64,000 bases of DNA. Origin: Pseudomonadota bacterium. Lineage in GTDB: Bacteria; Pseudomonadota; Alphaproteobacteria; Rhodobacterales; Rhodobacteraceae. The translations under genes and the position numbers were made by a program. Positions 1 through 8,940 of the stretch are shown here, in pieces; position 1 is the first letter of the stretch, and each line of letters opens with the position of its first letter. The DNA is taken from positions 248,001 to 312,000 of the forward strand of contig JAIUPD010000005.1 of NCBI GenBank assembly GCA_020161615.1, written 5' to 3'. The notes below the pieces were generated by a model. The model had not been told where the DNA came from. It made no database searches and saw only the letters and a program-made list of their open reading frames with translations.

Positions 1-207
1 GAAAGCCGCGCGGAATGGCCGATGCGGGTGCGCATCCGCTCGACCAAACCGCCGGCCGAGGCGATCCTGCGGCCGACCGGCCCGACCACCGCCTTCGTCG
101 AGCTGCTGACGCCCGAGGATGGCGTCTCGCCCGGCCAGGCCTGCGTCTTCTACGCGCCCGAGGGCAGCCGCGTCTTCGGCGGCGGCTGGATCTGGCGCGG
201 CTATTGA
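1..207 (+). CDS. mnmA: tRNA-specific 2-thiouridylase MnmA, C-terminal fragment
   Basis: The open frame enters from the left edge and ends at 207, giving the last 68 residues. The end reads like the C-terminal beta-barrel domain of MnmA: a run ending [12 protein letters not shown] followed by a GGGWI motif, where family members have a GQA-V-Y segment and a GGG-I tail. MnmA makes the 2-thio group of wobble uridine in tRNAs for Lys, Glu and Gln, using ATP and a persulfide relay. The catalytic and PP-loop regions lie outside the window, so the assignment rests only on the C-terminal domain. Confidence 0.72.
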   Translation, partial: ESRAEWPMRVRIRSTKPPAEAILRPTGPTTAFVELLTPEDGVSPGQACVFYAPEGSRVFGGGWIWRGY

Positions 208-210
208 CCT

Positions 211-522
211 CTAGGAGCGGCGCCGCGCCAAGGCATCGAGGGCCCGGGCCAGCAGCAAGGCCCCGCCGCCGAGCATCAGCGAGCGGCCGATCGAATCGGT
301 GACATTGCCCGGCGCGAACACCGACACCCCGTCGCGCGCCCCGGCCGCGAGCCGCCGCAGCCCCGGCCCCTGCTCTTCTGACAACCGCGGATCCGGCACC
401 TCGCCGATCCGCGGCTTCGCCAGCAGCAGGATCGCCCCCAGGGCCAGCATCCCCATGCCATAAGCGCCGGGCGTCGGACGGTTGCGCGGCATGGGCAGAT
501 CGGTCGACTCGGAACGGGACAT
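211..522 (-). CDS. hypothetical small membrane protein, 103 aa
   Basis: The start at 522 is chosen because an AAAGGAGG ribosome binding site sits just upstream, and the codons have the G/C-rich third positions of the neighbours. The protein has a hydrophobic stretch around residues 22-36 (GMGMLALGAILLLA) and a second around 82-95, with a polar segment between, so it is probably a two-pass inner membrane protein. It ends 4 bases from the mnmA stop and is convergent with it. Longer open frames across this region run through lpxB in another frame and are not real. I do not recognise the family. Confidence 0.62.
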   Translation of the reverse strand: MSRSESTDLPMPRNRPTPGAYGMGMLALGAILLLAKPRIGEVPDPRLSEEQGPGLRRLAAGARDGVSVFAPGNVTDSIGRSLMLGGGALLLARALDALARRRS

Positions 523-722
523 GAAGGGCCTCCTTTCCTCACCAACGCCGTCATGGACCCCGGGGTTCCACCCGGCGCGGGCCCTGCCCCTCTTCGTTCG
601 GCAAATATCCTGCGGGCCCGGGGGTGAAACCCCGGGGTCGCCGCCCAGACCCGGACCCTTGCGAAGCCCCCCGCCGGCCACGGACGACGGGAGGCGGCAC
701 CCCTCCCCGGGCGCGAGGGGGG
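523..722. other. intergenic region with GC-rich hairpin sequence
   Basis: These 200 bases separate lpxB from the small membrane protein gene, both read leftward. They hold a CAAATATCC motif at 602-610, followed by G/C-rich inverted sequence (CCCGGGGG-TGAAA-CCCCGGGG around 617-636). The same motif beside G/C hairpins recurs near 15.9 kb and 46.7 kb. I see no additional gene here. It probably acts as transcript-end or spacer sequence after lpxB. Confidence 0.4.
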
Positions 723-1892
723 TCAATCCCCCCGAGCGCCCGGCCCCCCGAGATAGCCGAGCACCGAGCGCGCCGCCCGCAAGCCCGGGGCCTCGCCGCC
801 GCGCCCCAGCCGGTCCATGGTCAGGGCCATGGCCGCCTCCTGCGCCGCGCGCGACGGCCCGCCCGCCAAAAGCGCCTGCACCGCCGGCGCGATCACCTCG
901 GCGCGGCAGGCGGGGCCGATGAATTCCGGCACCGCCCGCGTCTCGCTCACCAGATTGACCAGAGTCACCGTGTCGATCTTCAGCATCCGGCCGATGATCG
1001 CCTGGCTGAGCGCCGCCATCCGGTAGGCGATGACCATCGGCGTGCCCGCCGCCGCCAGTTCCAGCGAGACCGTGCCCGAGGCGGCCAGCGCCGCGTCCGC
1101 CGCGCCGAAGGCCGCGCGTTTCACCGCGACGGGCACCTCGGCCGCGTCCAGCACCACCGGCGCGCCCGGCCAATCCGCCACCAGCGCCCGCACCTGCCCC
1201 GCCCGTGAGGCTACCGTGGGCACCACCAGCCGCAGCCCAGGCACCGACAGCCCCCTCAGGACCTCGCCGAACACCGGCCCCAGCCGCTCGATCTCGCCCC
1301 GGCGCGAGCCCGGCAGGACCAGCAGCAGCGGCGCGCCCTCCAGCCCGTATTCGGCCCGGAAGGCCGCCACCTCGGCCTCTGAGGCCACCGGCTCCGCCGC
1401 GACCGGATGCCCGACGAAATCGCAGCTCATCCCGGCCGCCTGCATATGGGGCGGCTCGAACGGGAGCAGCGCCAGCACATGATCGACGTAGCGCGCCATC
1501 TTCATGGCCCGTCCCGGCCGCCAGGCCCAGACCGAGGGCGCGACGTAATGCACCGTCTTCAGGCCCGGATCGGCGGCCCGGGCCAAGGCCAGCACCCGCA
1601 GGCAGAAATCCGGGCTGTCGATGGTGATCACGGCCGCCGGCTGGGCCCGGGCAATCGCCTCGGCCGTCTCGCGGATCCGGCGCTTGAGGGGGAAATACTT
1701 CGGCAGGATCTCGGCCAACCCCATGATGGAGAGTTCCTCCATCGGGAACAGGCTCTCCATCCCCTCGGCCGCCATCAGCGGACCGCCCACGCCCTCGAAG
1801 GCCACGCCCGGCACCAGTGCTTTCAGCCCCGCCATCAGCGCCGCACCCAGGGCATCGCCCGAAGGCTCGCCCGCGATCAGGAACAGCCTCAT
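723..1892 (-). CDS. lpxB: lipid-A-disaccharide synthase LpxB
   Basis: LpxB joins UDP-2,3-diacylglucosamine to lipid X to give the tetraacyl disaccharide of lipid A, at the cytoplasmic face of the inner membrane. The 389-residue length fits the family. The N-terminus MRLFLIAGEPSGDALG carries the family AGExSGD signature (about residues 7-13), and the C-terminal half has the GT-B-like VLPGSRRGEI segment. The start codon overlaps the lpxI stop by 4 bases (ATGA), indicating translational coupling at the end of the envelope cluster. Identity is confident from both motifs and context. Confidence 0.95.
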   Translation of the reverse strand: MRLFLIAGEPSGDALGAALMAGLKALVPGVAFEGVGGPLMAAEGMESLFPMEELSIMGLAEILPKYFPLKRRIRETAEAIARAQPAAVITIDSPDFCLRVLALARAADPGLKTVHYVAPSVWAWRPGRAMKMARYVDHVLALLPFEPPHMQAAGMSCDFVGHPVAAEPVASEAEVAAFRAEYGLEGAPLLLVLPGSRRGEIERLGPVFGEVLRGLSVPGLRLVVPTVASRAGQVRALVADWPGAPVVLDAAEVPVAVKRAAFGAADAALAASGTVSLELAAAGTPMVIAYRMAALSQAIIGRMLKIDTVTLVNLVSETRAVPEFIGPACRAEVIAPAVQALLAGGPSRAAQEAAMALTMDRLGRGGEAPGLRAARSVLGYLGGPGARGD

Positions 1893-2689
1893 GGCTCGGC
1901 CCAGAGCGCGATCCGCGCCGCATCGGCCGCGGCCTGCACGCCCTTGCGCTCCAGCACAACGACGCGACCGGCCTGCAGCGCGATCCCGGTCAGCCCGGCC
2001 CTCGCCGCGGCCAGCACCGTTCCCGGCCCGATGGTCGGCAGATCGGCCCGCAGATCCTGCCCCACCTTGGCGCGCTTGACGAAAACGCCGCCCGCCTGCG
2101 GTTCGCGCTCGGCCCGGTGGCGGGTCACATCATCCAGCATCGCATCGGTGCCATAGAGCGTCTCGACCCCCAGGCAGAGGCCCGAGGCCACGACGCAGCC
2201 CTGCCCCACATCGACCGCATCCAGCGCCGCCAGCACCGCGCGGCCGCGCTCGGCATCGGCGCGCTCGGCCTCGGTCGGCGCGCGGGCGCCCAGCACGCCC
2301 TCCCCGGCAAGGAGCTCCGGCGCCATCTCGGCCAGCCCCGCCACCCGCAGGTCGTATTCCTCGATCAGGGCGATGATCCAGCGCAGCGCGGCATCGTCAC
2401 CGCCCCGCATCGCCGCCAAGAGGTCGGGCACCAATGCCGCCGTCTCGCGGTCGAAGAGCGCGGGATCCAGCCGCGGCCGGTGGATGGCGCCCGCCAGGAC
2501 CACCGTGTCGATCCCCCGATCACCGAGCGAGCGCAGGAAGGGCGAGAGGCGTTCGAAATGGAACACCTGATCGACGGCCAGCCCGGCCGGCTGCACGCCG
2601 GTCGGTGCGCAGATCAGGGGTGCCTCCAACCGGGCGGCCAGTTCGGCCGGCAGGCTGCCGGCCCCGGCGATGAGCGCGATGCGGCTCAT
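1889..2689 (-). CDS. lpxI: UDP-2,3-diacylglucosamine pyrophosphatase LpxI
   Basis: LpxI hydrolyses UDP-2,3-diacylglucosamine to lipid X plus UMP. It replaces the unrelated LpxH in many alphaproteobacteria. The 266-residue protein starts MSRIALIAGAGSLPAELA, typical of the family's nucleotide-binding N-terminal domain, and has the C-terminal conserved block with GPGTVLAAARAGLTGIA and GRVVVLER. It overlaps lpxA upstream and lpxB downstream by 4 bases each, so three lipid A steps are translated as a coupled unit. The presence of lpxI is itself a marker of the alphaproteobacterial lineage. Confidence 0.93.
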   Translation of the reverse strand: MSRIALIAGAGSLPAELAARLEAPLICAPTGVQPAGLAVDQVFHFERLSPFLRSLGDRGIDTVVLAGAIHRPRLDPALFDRETAALVPDLLAAMRGGDDAALRWIIALIEEYDLRVAGLAEMAPELLAGEGVLGARAPTEAERADAERGRAVLAALDAVDVGQGCVVASGLCLGVETLYGTDAMLDDVTRHRAEREPQAGGVFVKRAKVGQDLRADLPTIGPGTVLAAARAGLTGIALQAGRVVVLERKGVQAAADAARIALWAEP

Positions 2690-3483
2690 TTCGGTGTCAG
2701 GAACGAGCGGTCCGAGGCGCCGAGGATGAAATCCGTGATCTCGCGCACATGGCGGCTGTCGGTTTCCTCGGCCAGCCGGCGGGCACGGTCCAGGAAGGTC
2801 CCCTCGCCCTGCGCCAGCATCTGATAGGCAGCGCGCAGCGCGGTGATCTCGGCTCGCTCCACCCCCCGGCGCTTCAAGCCCACCAGGTTCAGCCCGTCCA
2901 GCTCACCCCGCGGCGCCTGCACCAGCCCGTAGGGCATCACGTCATTGGTGACCATGGTGACGGCGCCGATGATCGCGCCCTTGCCGATACGGACGAATTG
3001 ATGCACGCCTGAAAGTCCGCCGACGATCACATCGTCGCCGATCACGCAATGCCCGGCGATGGCCACGTTGTTGACCAGCACCACCCGGTCGCCGATCTGC
3101 GCATCGTGGCCGACATGGGCGCCGGTCATGATCAGGCAATCGTCGCCGACCCGGGTCACGCCGCCGCCGCCTTCGGTCCCGGTGTTGAGGGTCGCACCCT
3201 CACGAATGCGGGTCCGCTTGCCGACCACCAGTCGGGTCCGCTCGCCCCTGAATTTCAGGTCCTGCGGGATCTCGCCCACGCTGGCGAAGGGAAAGATGGT
3301 GCTGTCGTCGCCGATCTCGGTCCAGCCGGTGACCACGGCATGCGACTTGACCACCACGCCGCGACCCAGCACCACCTCGGGCCCGATCACGGCGAAGGGG
3401 CCGATCTGGCAGTCAGGGCCGATGACAGCGCCGTCCTCGATCACCGCCGAGGCATGGACCCGCGCCGAAGGATCGACCGCCAC
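2686..3483 (-). CDS. lpxA: acyl-ACP--UDP-GlcNAc O-acyltransferase LpxA
   Basis: LpxA performs the first lipid A step, moving a 3-hydroxyacyl chain from ACP to the 3-OH of UDP-GlcNAc. The 265-residue protein has the expected N-terminal left-handed beta-helix of hexapeptide repeats (ASAVIEDGAVIGPDCQIGPF and on) and a C-terminal helical region. The HVGHDAQIGD segment around residue 120 contains the histidine expected to be the general base. It starts 3 bases after fabZ and overlaps lpxI. Its substrate, 3-hydroxyacyl-ACP, is shared with the neighbouring FabZ, which makes the pairing metabolically sensible. Confidence 0.95.
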   Translation of the reverse strand: MAVDPSARVHASAVIEDGAVIGPDCQIGPFAVIGPEVVLGRGVVVKSHAVVTGWTEIGDDSTIFPFASVGEIPQDLKFRGERTRLVVGKRTRIREGATLNTGTEGGGGVTRVGDDCLIMTGAHVGHDAQIGDRVVLVNNVAIAGHCVIGDDVIVGGLSGVHQFVRIGKGAIIGAVTMVTNDVMPYGLVQAPRGELDGLNLVGLKRRGVERAEITALRAAYQMLAQGEGTFLDRARRLAEETDSRHVREITDFILGASDRSFLTPK

Positions 3484-3486
3484 GGC

Positions 3487-3972
3487 TCAGCCCCGCCCCG
3501 ACAGGTCGATCATCGCCATGAACTCGGCCTCGGCCGCCATCTCGCCGTCGACGGTCGCCGTGCCCTGGAACTTCCAGATCTTGGTCGAACCGCGCAACAC
3601 CTCGACCTTCAGCTCCAGCACGTCGCCGGGGACCACCTTGCGGCGGAACTTGGCCTTGTCGATCGACATGAAATAGACCAGCGGATTCTTGTCCACGAGG
3701 TCCAGTGTCAGCCCCACCAGCACGGCCGAGGTCTGCGCCAGCGCCTCGATGATGGTGACGCCCGGCATGATCGGCGCCCCCGGGAAATGGCCCTGAAAAT
3801 GCGGCTCGTTGAAGGTGACGTTCTTGACGCCGGTCGCCTCTTTGCCAACCGCGATCCCCTTCACCTTGTCGATCAGCAGGAACGGGTAGCGATGCGGAAT
3901 GATGCGCATGATGAGCGACAGATCCGCCTGGGTGGTGGTGGACCAGTCGCGGGTCTCAAGAGGGTCGGACAT
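3487..3972 (-). CDS. fabZ: 3-hydroxyacyl-ACP dehydratase FabZ
   Basis: FabZ dehydrates 3-hydroxyacyl-ACP to the trans-2-enoyl form in fatty acid synthesis and competes with LpxA for the same substrate. The 161-residue protein shows the hotdog-fold signature: [13 protein letters not shown] (about residues 26-38) carries the catalytic histidine, and [20 protein letters not shown] carries the central-helix glutamate. A 91-bp gap separates it from ompH upstream, while lpxA follows at 3 bases. Identity and start are secure. Confidence 0.95.
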   Translation of the reverse strand: MSDPLETRDWSTTTQADLSLIMRIIPHRYPFLLIDKVKGIAVGKEATGVKNVTFNEPHFQGHFPGAPIMPGVTIIEALAQTSAVLVGLTLDLVDKNPLVYFMSIDKAKFRRKVVPGDVLELKVEVLRGSTKIWKFQGTATVDGEMAAEAEFMAMIDLSGRG

Positions 3973-4063
3973 CTGTGCACTCCGCTGGAATTCGCCTCAA
4001 GGCCCGGGGCCTTGTCCGCAGCACTAACAACTTAGCCCCCTGCCGACAAGGCAGAGCGCCGGG

Positions 4064-4741
4064 TCAGGGCTGCGTCTGGGCGGGCGCAGGCTCAGCCGGT
4101 GCGGTCTCCGGGGCTGCGGGAATGGCTGGCGCGGGATCGGGGGGCGGGGTCTGACCCTGTTCGACCAGGTTGCCCCCGGCGATGGCCGCGTCCAGCCGGG
4201 CTATGGCCGTATCGGTCACGTCCAGCCAGTCCGACCCCAGGATCATCACATCGGGCTTCAGCAGCGCCAGCAGCCCCTCTTCGTTCATCATCTGCACCAA
4301 AACCGGCAGCGCGGTGTCGAAGAATTGCTGCGCCTGCTGCTCGGACCAGAGCGTCAGCGCCTGGCTGGCCGCGGCGCGCTCGGCGCGGATTGCCTCGACC
4401 CTGGTGTCGAAGGCATCGGCCCGGCGGCGGAATTCCTCGGCGCTGAGCCCGGCGCGGGCATCGGTCAGGGCCTGCTCTTCTTCGGCCAGCTGGTCGAAAA
4501 GGCGCTGGTTCTCGGCCGCGAGCCGTCCCTCGGCCTCGCGGATCCGGCCCAGGATCTGCTGCCCCAGCGCAGAGCCGCGAAGCAGCCGGTCCTGGTCGAG
4601 GATGCGGAACGGCACGCTCGACAGGCCCTCGGGCGGCGGGGCCAGCACCTGCGGCGAGACCGAGGGCGCGCTCTGCGCCGCCACGAAAACGGGGGCGCCC
4701 GAAAGCGCCCCCGCCAGAAGGATCACGGCAAGGCGATTCAT
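4064..4741 (-). CDS. OmpH/Skp-family periplasmic chaperone
   Basis: This 225-residue protein begins with a signal peptide (MNRLAVILLAGALSGAPVFVAAQ). It then has a charged helical stretch from about residue 50 to 150, predicted as coiled coil, which is the tentacle region of Skp/OmpH proteins. A proline/alanine-rich tail follows (PAPAIPAAPETAPAEPAPAQ), longer than usual. Skp trimers hold unfolded outer membrane proteins in the periplasm before BamA inserts them. The position immediately after bamA, with a 1-base overlap, fits this role. The family is divergent in sequence, so the call leans partly on context. Confidence 0.85.
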   Translation of the reverse strand: MNRLAVILLAGALSGAPVFVAAQSAPSVSPQVLAPPPEGLSSVPFRILDQDRLLRGSALGQQILGRIREAEGRLAAENQRLFDQLAEEEQALTDARAGLSAEEFRRRADAFDTRVEAIRAERAAASQALTLWSEQQAQQFFDTALPVLVQMMNEEGLLALLKPDVMILGSDWLDVTDTAIARLDAAIAGGNLVEQGQTPPPDPAPAIPAAPETAPAEPAPAQTQP

Positions 4742-7125
4742 CAGAACCGGGTGGCCAGCGACAGGTCGAAGCGACGGGTCTCGTCGTAGTCCTCGCTCAT
4801 CACCGGCACCGAGAAGTTGAAGCGCAGCGGCCCCATCGGCGAATCCCAGAAGAGCGAGACACCGGCCGTTGCCCTGAGCGTGCGGTCATCGACGACGCAG
4901 CTGGTGGTCACACCCGGCGGGCAGATGGTGCCCGGATTATCGATACCCCAGACCGAGCCGACATCCATGAACAGGCCGCCATGCATGTTGTATTCGGCGG
5001 GCAGGCCGATCGGGAATTCCGCTTCCAGACGGGCGACGGCGAAGAAATTGCCGCCCAGACCGTTGCGCGTTCCATTGGCGCTGTAGGCCACCGGCCCCAT
5101 GCCATAGGCCGAGAAGCCGCGGAATTGTTCCGAGGTCAGCACGAAACGCTCGTTGATCCGGCTGGCGCCCGACCGATGGGCAATCGCCCCGGCCTCGAAC
5201 TCGGCGCGCAGGGTCACGTCGCCGTTGAAGACGCGGCGCTCGTAGCCCGCCATCACCGTGCTGCGCAGCCAGCGGCGGTCGCCGCCCAGCCCGGCCAGAT
5301 CCTGACCGAAGCGGAAGACGAAGCCGCGGTCGGGATCGCGCCCGTTGCGCCGTGTGTCGAAGCTGTAGCTATAGCCGACCGACGAGGTCATGGCGCTGCC
5401 CGCGTCCTGCCGGATGCGGTCGGCGATGGTGTCGTCGGCGGGAATCGCCGGAACCGCCGCCACCGTCAGCTCATCGCGCGAGATCGAGGCGCGCACCGAA
5501 AGCCGCCCGAACTCGCTGACCGGGAAGGTGAGCGAGGGCGAGAACTGCATGCGCTGCGTGCCGAACTGCGCCGTATCGCTCGCCGTGGTCGAGGACAGGC
5601 CGACAGCGATGCCAAAGGCCAGGTCGCGGCCCAGAAGCGCCGGTTCGGTGAAGTTGAACGACAGGCTGCGCGCGCTCGACACCGTCGAGACCTGAACGCT
5701 CAGCCGCTGACCGCGGCCGAGGAAATTGCTCTCGTTATAGGTGATGCTGCCGCCGATGCCGTCATCCGCGCCATAGCTCAGACCGAAGCCCAGCGAGCCG
5801 GTCGGCTGTTCCTCGACCTGCACATCGACCACGGCCTGCTCGGGCGAGGAGCCCGCCACCGGGTTGACCTGCACGTCCGAGAAATAGCCGAGCGCCTGGA
5901 TCCGCGCCGCCGCTTCGCGGATCTCGCGCGGGTTCAGGGGATCGCCTTCTGCCACGTCGAACTGACGGCGGATCACGTTGTCCTGGGTGACGACGTTGCC
6001 CTGGATGTCGATCCGTTCGATGAAGACGCGTTCGCCGCGCACCAGCGCCAGCTCCACATCGATGGTGCCGTCACGCTCGTTGCGCACCAGGCGCGGCTCG
6101 GCCCGGACGAAGCGCTGGCCGGACTCGTAGCCGACGCGCTCGGCCTGCTGGATCAGCGATTCCACCATGGTCGGGGTGAACAGCATCCCCGTGCGGTCGG
6201 TCAGCGCCGCCTGATAGGGCGCCGCATCGATGCCACCGATTTCGGACACGACGGTCACGCGGCCGATGCGGTATTGCTGACCCTCGCGGATGGTGAAGGT
6301 CACATAGGCGCCGTCCCGCTCGCGGGTCAGTTCCGTCACGCCCGACAAGACCTGCACATCGACGAAACCGCGCGACAGGTAGAAATCCTGCAGCGCCTGA
6401 CGGTCGCGCGCGACCCGGGCCTCGTTGTAGTTGTCGGCGCGGAACAGCGTCGACAGCCGACCGGCCTGAACCGTGGCCAGCGCACCGCGCAGGCGGCGCT
6501 CGCTGAACGACCGGTTGCCCACGAAGGACACGCGCTCGACCTCGACAACCGCGCCTTCCTCGATCTCGAAGGCCAGATCGACGCGGCCATTCGCGCGTTC
6601 GATCAGGCGCGGCGTGACCCGGGCCGACAGGCGACCCGCCTCGGCATAGGCGGCGGCGATGGCATTGGCGTCGGCCTCGGCGGTGGCGGGCGAATAGACG
6701 CCGCCCGAGCGCGAGGTGACCACGGCGCCCAGACGCTCGTCATTCAGCCGGCGATTGCCCTCGAAGGCGACGCGGCTGATCAGCGGATATTCCTGAACCG
6801 TGATCACCAGCGTGTTGCCGCGGGGCGTGAAATCCACCTGGCGGAAAAAGCCGGTTCCGGCCACGCGCTGATAGGCCGCGTTCAGGTCCGCCCCGCTCAT
6901 GCTGCGGTTGCGAACGATTCTCGCAAAGGCAACGACCTGATCGTCGTCGATCAGCGTGTTGCCTTGAACGTCGATGCTGGAAAAACGATAGGCCTGCGCT
7001 GCAGCCCCACCTGCCGCCGCGATTGAAATCGCAGAGGAAACGAGAAGAACTGCCGCCAAGCCCCGCACCGGGCGCATGACCCCCGCGAGGGCACGCGCAT
7101 GCAGGTTCACATTTGTGCCGCGCAT
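4741..7125 (-). CDS. bamA: outer membrane assembly factor BamA
   Basis: BamA is the beta-barrel subunit of the BAM complex, which inserts proteins into the outer membrane. The 794-residue protein has a signal peptide ending near AAAGGAAAQ, then POTRA repeats (FSSIDVQGNTLIDDDQV, VAFEGNRRLNDERL, VSFVGNRSFSERRL and others), then a C-terminal barrel with the characteristic YSFDTRRNGRDPDRGF region. It ends in a phenylalanine (SLATRF), the outer-membrane targeting signal. It lies downstream of rseP across a small gene and a terminator-like hairpin, so it may also have its own promoter in the 7126-7259 interval. Confidence 0.96.
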   Translation of the reverse strand: MRGTNVNLHARALAGVMRPVRGLAAVLLVSSAISIAAAGGAAAQAYRFSSIDVQGNTLIDDDQVVAFARIVRNRSMSGADLNAAYQRVAGTGFFRQVDFTPRGNTLVITVQEYPLISRVAFEGNRRLNDERLGAVVTSRSGGVYSPATAEADANAIAAAYAEAGRLSARVTPRLIERANGRVDLAFEIEEGAVVEVERVSFVGNRSFSERRLRGALATVQAGRLSTLFRADNYNEARVARDRQALQDFYLSRGFVDVQVLSGVTELTRERDGAYVTFTIREGQQYRIGRVTVVSEIGGIDAAPYQAALTDRTGMLFTPTMVESLIQQAERVGYESGQRFVRAEPRLVRNERDGTIDVELALVRGERVFIERIDIQGNVVTQDNVIRRQFDVAEGDPLNPREIREAAARIQALGYFSDVQVNPVAGSSPEQAVVDVQVEEQPTGSLGFGLSYGADDGIGGSITYNESNFLGRGQRLSVQVSTVSSARSLSFNFTEPALLGRDLAFGIAVGLSSTTASDTAQFGTQRMQFSPSLTFPVSEFGRLSVRASISRDELTVAAVPAIPADDTIADRIRQDAGSAMTSSVGYSYSFDTRRNGRDPDRGFVFRFGQDLAGLGGDRRWLRSTVMAGYERRVFNGDVTLRAEFEAGAIAHRSGASRINERFVLTSEQFRGFSAYGMGPVAYSANGTRNGLGGNFFAVARLEAEFPIGLPAEYNMHGGLFMDVGSVWGIDNPGTICPPGVTTSCVVDDRTLRATAGVSLFWDSPMGPLRFNFSVPVMSEDYDETRRFDLSLATRF

Positions 7126-7250
7126 CCAAAAGCCCCGTTATTACCGCCGTTTGTTTTGAGTCTTGCTAGCGAGGCAGGGCAGGATTGTCAAAGAGTTGCG
7201 TACATCCAGAGTCGATTTCGCAGCATGTGGGGATTCGCGGCATCGCCGGG

Positions 7251-7282
7251 CAAAGGAAACCCGCCACACCGGAACCGGCGGG
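7251..7282 (-). terminator. Rho-independent terminator candidate
   Basis: Read on the minus strand this is CCCGCC, an 11-base loop, GGCGGG, then TTTCCTTTG. It sits downstream of the 55-aa gene and upstream of bamA. It would separate the rseP transcript from bamA, or attenuate read-through. Confidence 0.5.
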
Positions 7283-7318
7283 CGGGACGATTCGTCCGGC
7301 ACGGGCGCGCGCCCGGTT

Positions 7319-7486
7319 TCAGAAGCCCAGCAACTCGATCGGCGGGCTGTCTTGCAGCAGCAGGATCTCGACCAGTTCGCCAGCCACCGCCAGCCCGATC
7401 ACCGTGGCCAGAAGGAACCACAGACGGTCCGACGACAGGGCATAGAGGTTCCGCAGGCTGCGCGTGGCGGGAAGGACCAGAGGCAT
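7319..7486 (-). CDS. small membrane protein, 55 aa, between rseP and bamA
   Basis: This gene is short but well supported: a GGAG site lies 7 bases before the ATG at 7486, codon usage is native, and a terminator-like hairpin follows. The protein has a positively charged N-terminus (MPLVLPATRSLRNLYALSSDR), one hydrophobic span at about residues 22-40 (LWFLLATVIGLAVAGELVE), and a short tail ending LLGF. It is probably a single-pass inner membrane peptide with the N-terminus inside. Its place between the site-2 protease RseP and BamA is suggestive of an envelope role, but that is inference only. Confidence 0.6.
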   Translation of the reverse strand: MPLVLPATRSLRNLYALSSDRLWFLLATVIGLAVAGELVEILLLQDSPPIELLGF

Positions 7487-7599
7487 GACGGGGCTCCGAA
7501 ATCAGGCGGGACGCCGAGGGGATTTCCCCCGGTATCCCGCCGAATCGTGGCGCAAATGGGGCCAAGCCATGTCCGCCTGAGGACAGGGTTAACCGCCCC

Positions 7600-8925
7600 T
7601 CAGCAGAACAGGTCGTTCCCCAGCGCAAAGAGCATCATCGCCCCCAGCAGCACCAGCCCCGTGGTCATCAGCGCGCCCATCACCCGATCGCTCGGCGGCT
7701 TGCCGCGGATCGCCTCGTAGGCGTGGAAGACCAGATGCCCGCCGTCCAGAATCGGGATCGGGAACAGGTTCAGCAGACCCACCGCCGTGGACAGCACGGC
7801 GATGAACCAGATGAAGCTTGCCAGCCCGTCCGAAGCCATCGCGCCCGAGGTCTCGGCAATGCCCACAGGGCCCGACAGGTTGCAGGTGCTGATCGCGCCC
7901 GTCACCATGTGATAGAGGCCGGAAATCGAATTGGTGACGATGGTGACGATCTGGCCCACCGCCAGCGGCAACGCCTCGGTCAGGCCCACATTCCGCACCG
8001 GATGCTCGAAGAACGTGCCCGATTGCAGCCCGATCAGCCAGCGCGTCTCGAACCCGCCATCGGCCAGCGGCAGGTCGGTGCGGCGCGGCGTCAGCGACAG
8101 GTCGAGAATCTCGCCCGCGCGCCAGATCTCCAGCGCCACCGGCTCGCCCCCGGCGGCGGCGACCAGCGGCGGAAGCTGCGAGAAGGCATGGACCGGCGCG
8201 CCATCGACCGACAGCACCACATCGCCCGTCTGCATGCCCGCATCCCGCGCCGCCGATGCCAGCGCGATTCCCGCCGCCCGGGCCGGGATCGGATGCGGCC
8301 CCTCGACGGTCAGGACCGTGCCGTCACGCTCGACCGTGTAGAGGACCGTGGCGGCCGGTTCGATCTCACCGGCGAGGGTGTAGAAGTCGCTCAGCTCGGG
8401 CGTGGCGCGGCCGTCGACGGCGGTGATCAGATCGCCCTCCTCCAGCCCCACGGCCTGCGGCAGGGGATAGATCTCGCCCACGCGGGGCTGATCGGCCGGC
8501 AGGCCCTGCACGGCGATGAAACCGGCGAAGACCGCGATAGAGAAGATGAAATTGAAGGCCGGCCCGGCAAAGATCGTCGCCGCCCGCGCCCAGAGCGGCG
8601 CGCCATGCATCGTGTGCCGCCGCTGTCCGGCGTCGAGATGCGACATCACCGCCTCGTCCGCCCCGGCCGAGGCGGCATTGGCGTCGCCCAGGAACTTGAC
8701 GTAACCGCCAAAGGGCAAGGCCGCGATCTGCCATTGCGTGCCGCGCTTGTCGGTGCGCTTGAACAGCACCGGTCCGAAACCGACCGAAAAGACCTCGGCA
8801 TGGATGCCGGACCAGCGGCCGACGATGTAATGGCCGTATTCATGCACCGTCACGATGATCGACAGCGCGACGATGAAGGCGCCGACGGTGAAGAGCAGAT
8901 TGCCGAAATCGGGCAGAAGACCCAT
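7600..8925 (-). CDS. rseP: site-2 intramembrane zinc metalloprotease RseP
   Basis: RseP cleaves membrane-anchored anti-sigma factors and remnant signal peptides within the inner membrane. The 441-residue protein has the zinc-binding HEYGH at residues 28-32 in the first membrane segment, a central PDZ region (about 120-300), and a C-terminal PIPILDGGH motif supplying the third metal ligand (the LDG motif). The length is close to the 440-450 typical of the family. It follows dxr by 15 bases in the same operon. All catalytic residues appear present. Confidence 0.94.
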   Translation of the reverse strand: MGLLPDFGNLLFTVGAFIVALSIIVTVHEYGHYIVGRWSGIHAEVFSVGFGPVLFKRTDKRGTQWQIAALPFGGYVKFLGDANAASAGADEAVMSHLDAGQRRHTMHGAPLWARAATIFAGPAFNFIFSIAVFAGFIAVQGLPADQPRVGEIYPLPQAVGLEEGDLITAVDGRATPELSDFYTLAGEIEPAATVLYTVERDGTVLTVEGPHPIPARAAGIALASAARDAGMQTGDVVLSVDGAPVHAFSQLPPLVAAAGGEPVALEIWRAGEILDLSLTPRRTDLPLADGGFETRWLIGLQSGTFFEHPVRNVGLTEALPLAVGQIVTIVTNSISGLYHMVTGAISTCNLSGPVGIAETSGAMASDGLASFIWFIAVLSTAVGLLNLFPIPILDGGHLVFHAYEAIRGKPPSDRVMGALMTTGLVLLGAMMLFALGNDLFC

Positions 8926-8940
8926 GCGTTTTCCTTTTCC

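Noticed and set aside
211-1959. Very long minus-strand open frame through lpxB
   Set aside because: It lies in a shifted frame of lpxB with Arg/Gly-rich low-complexity sequence; only its last 103 codons, with a strong ribosome binding site, are a real gene.
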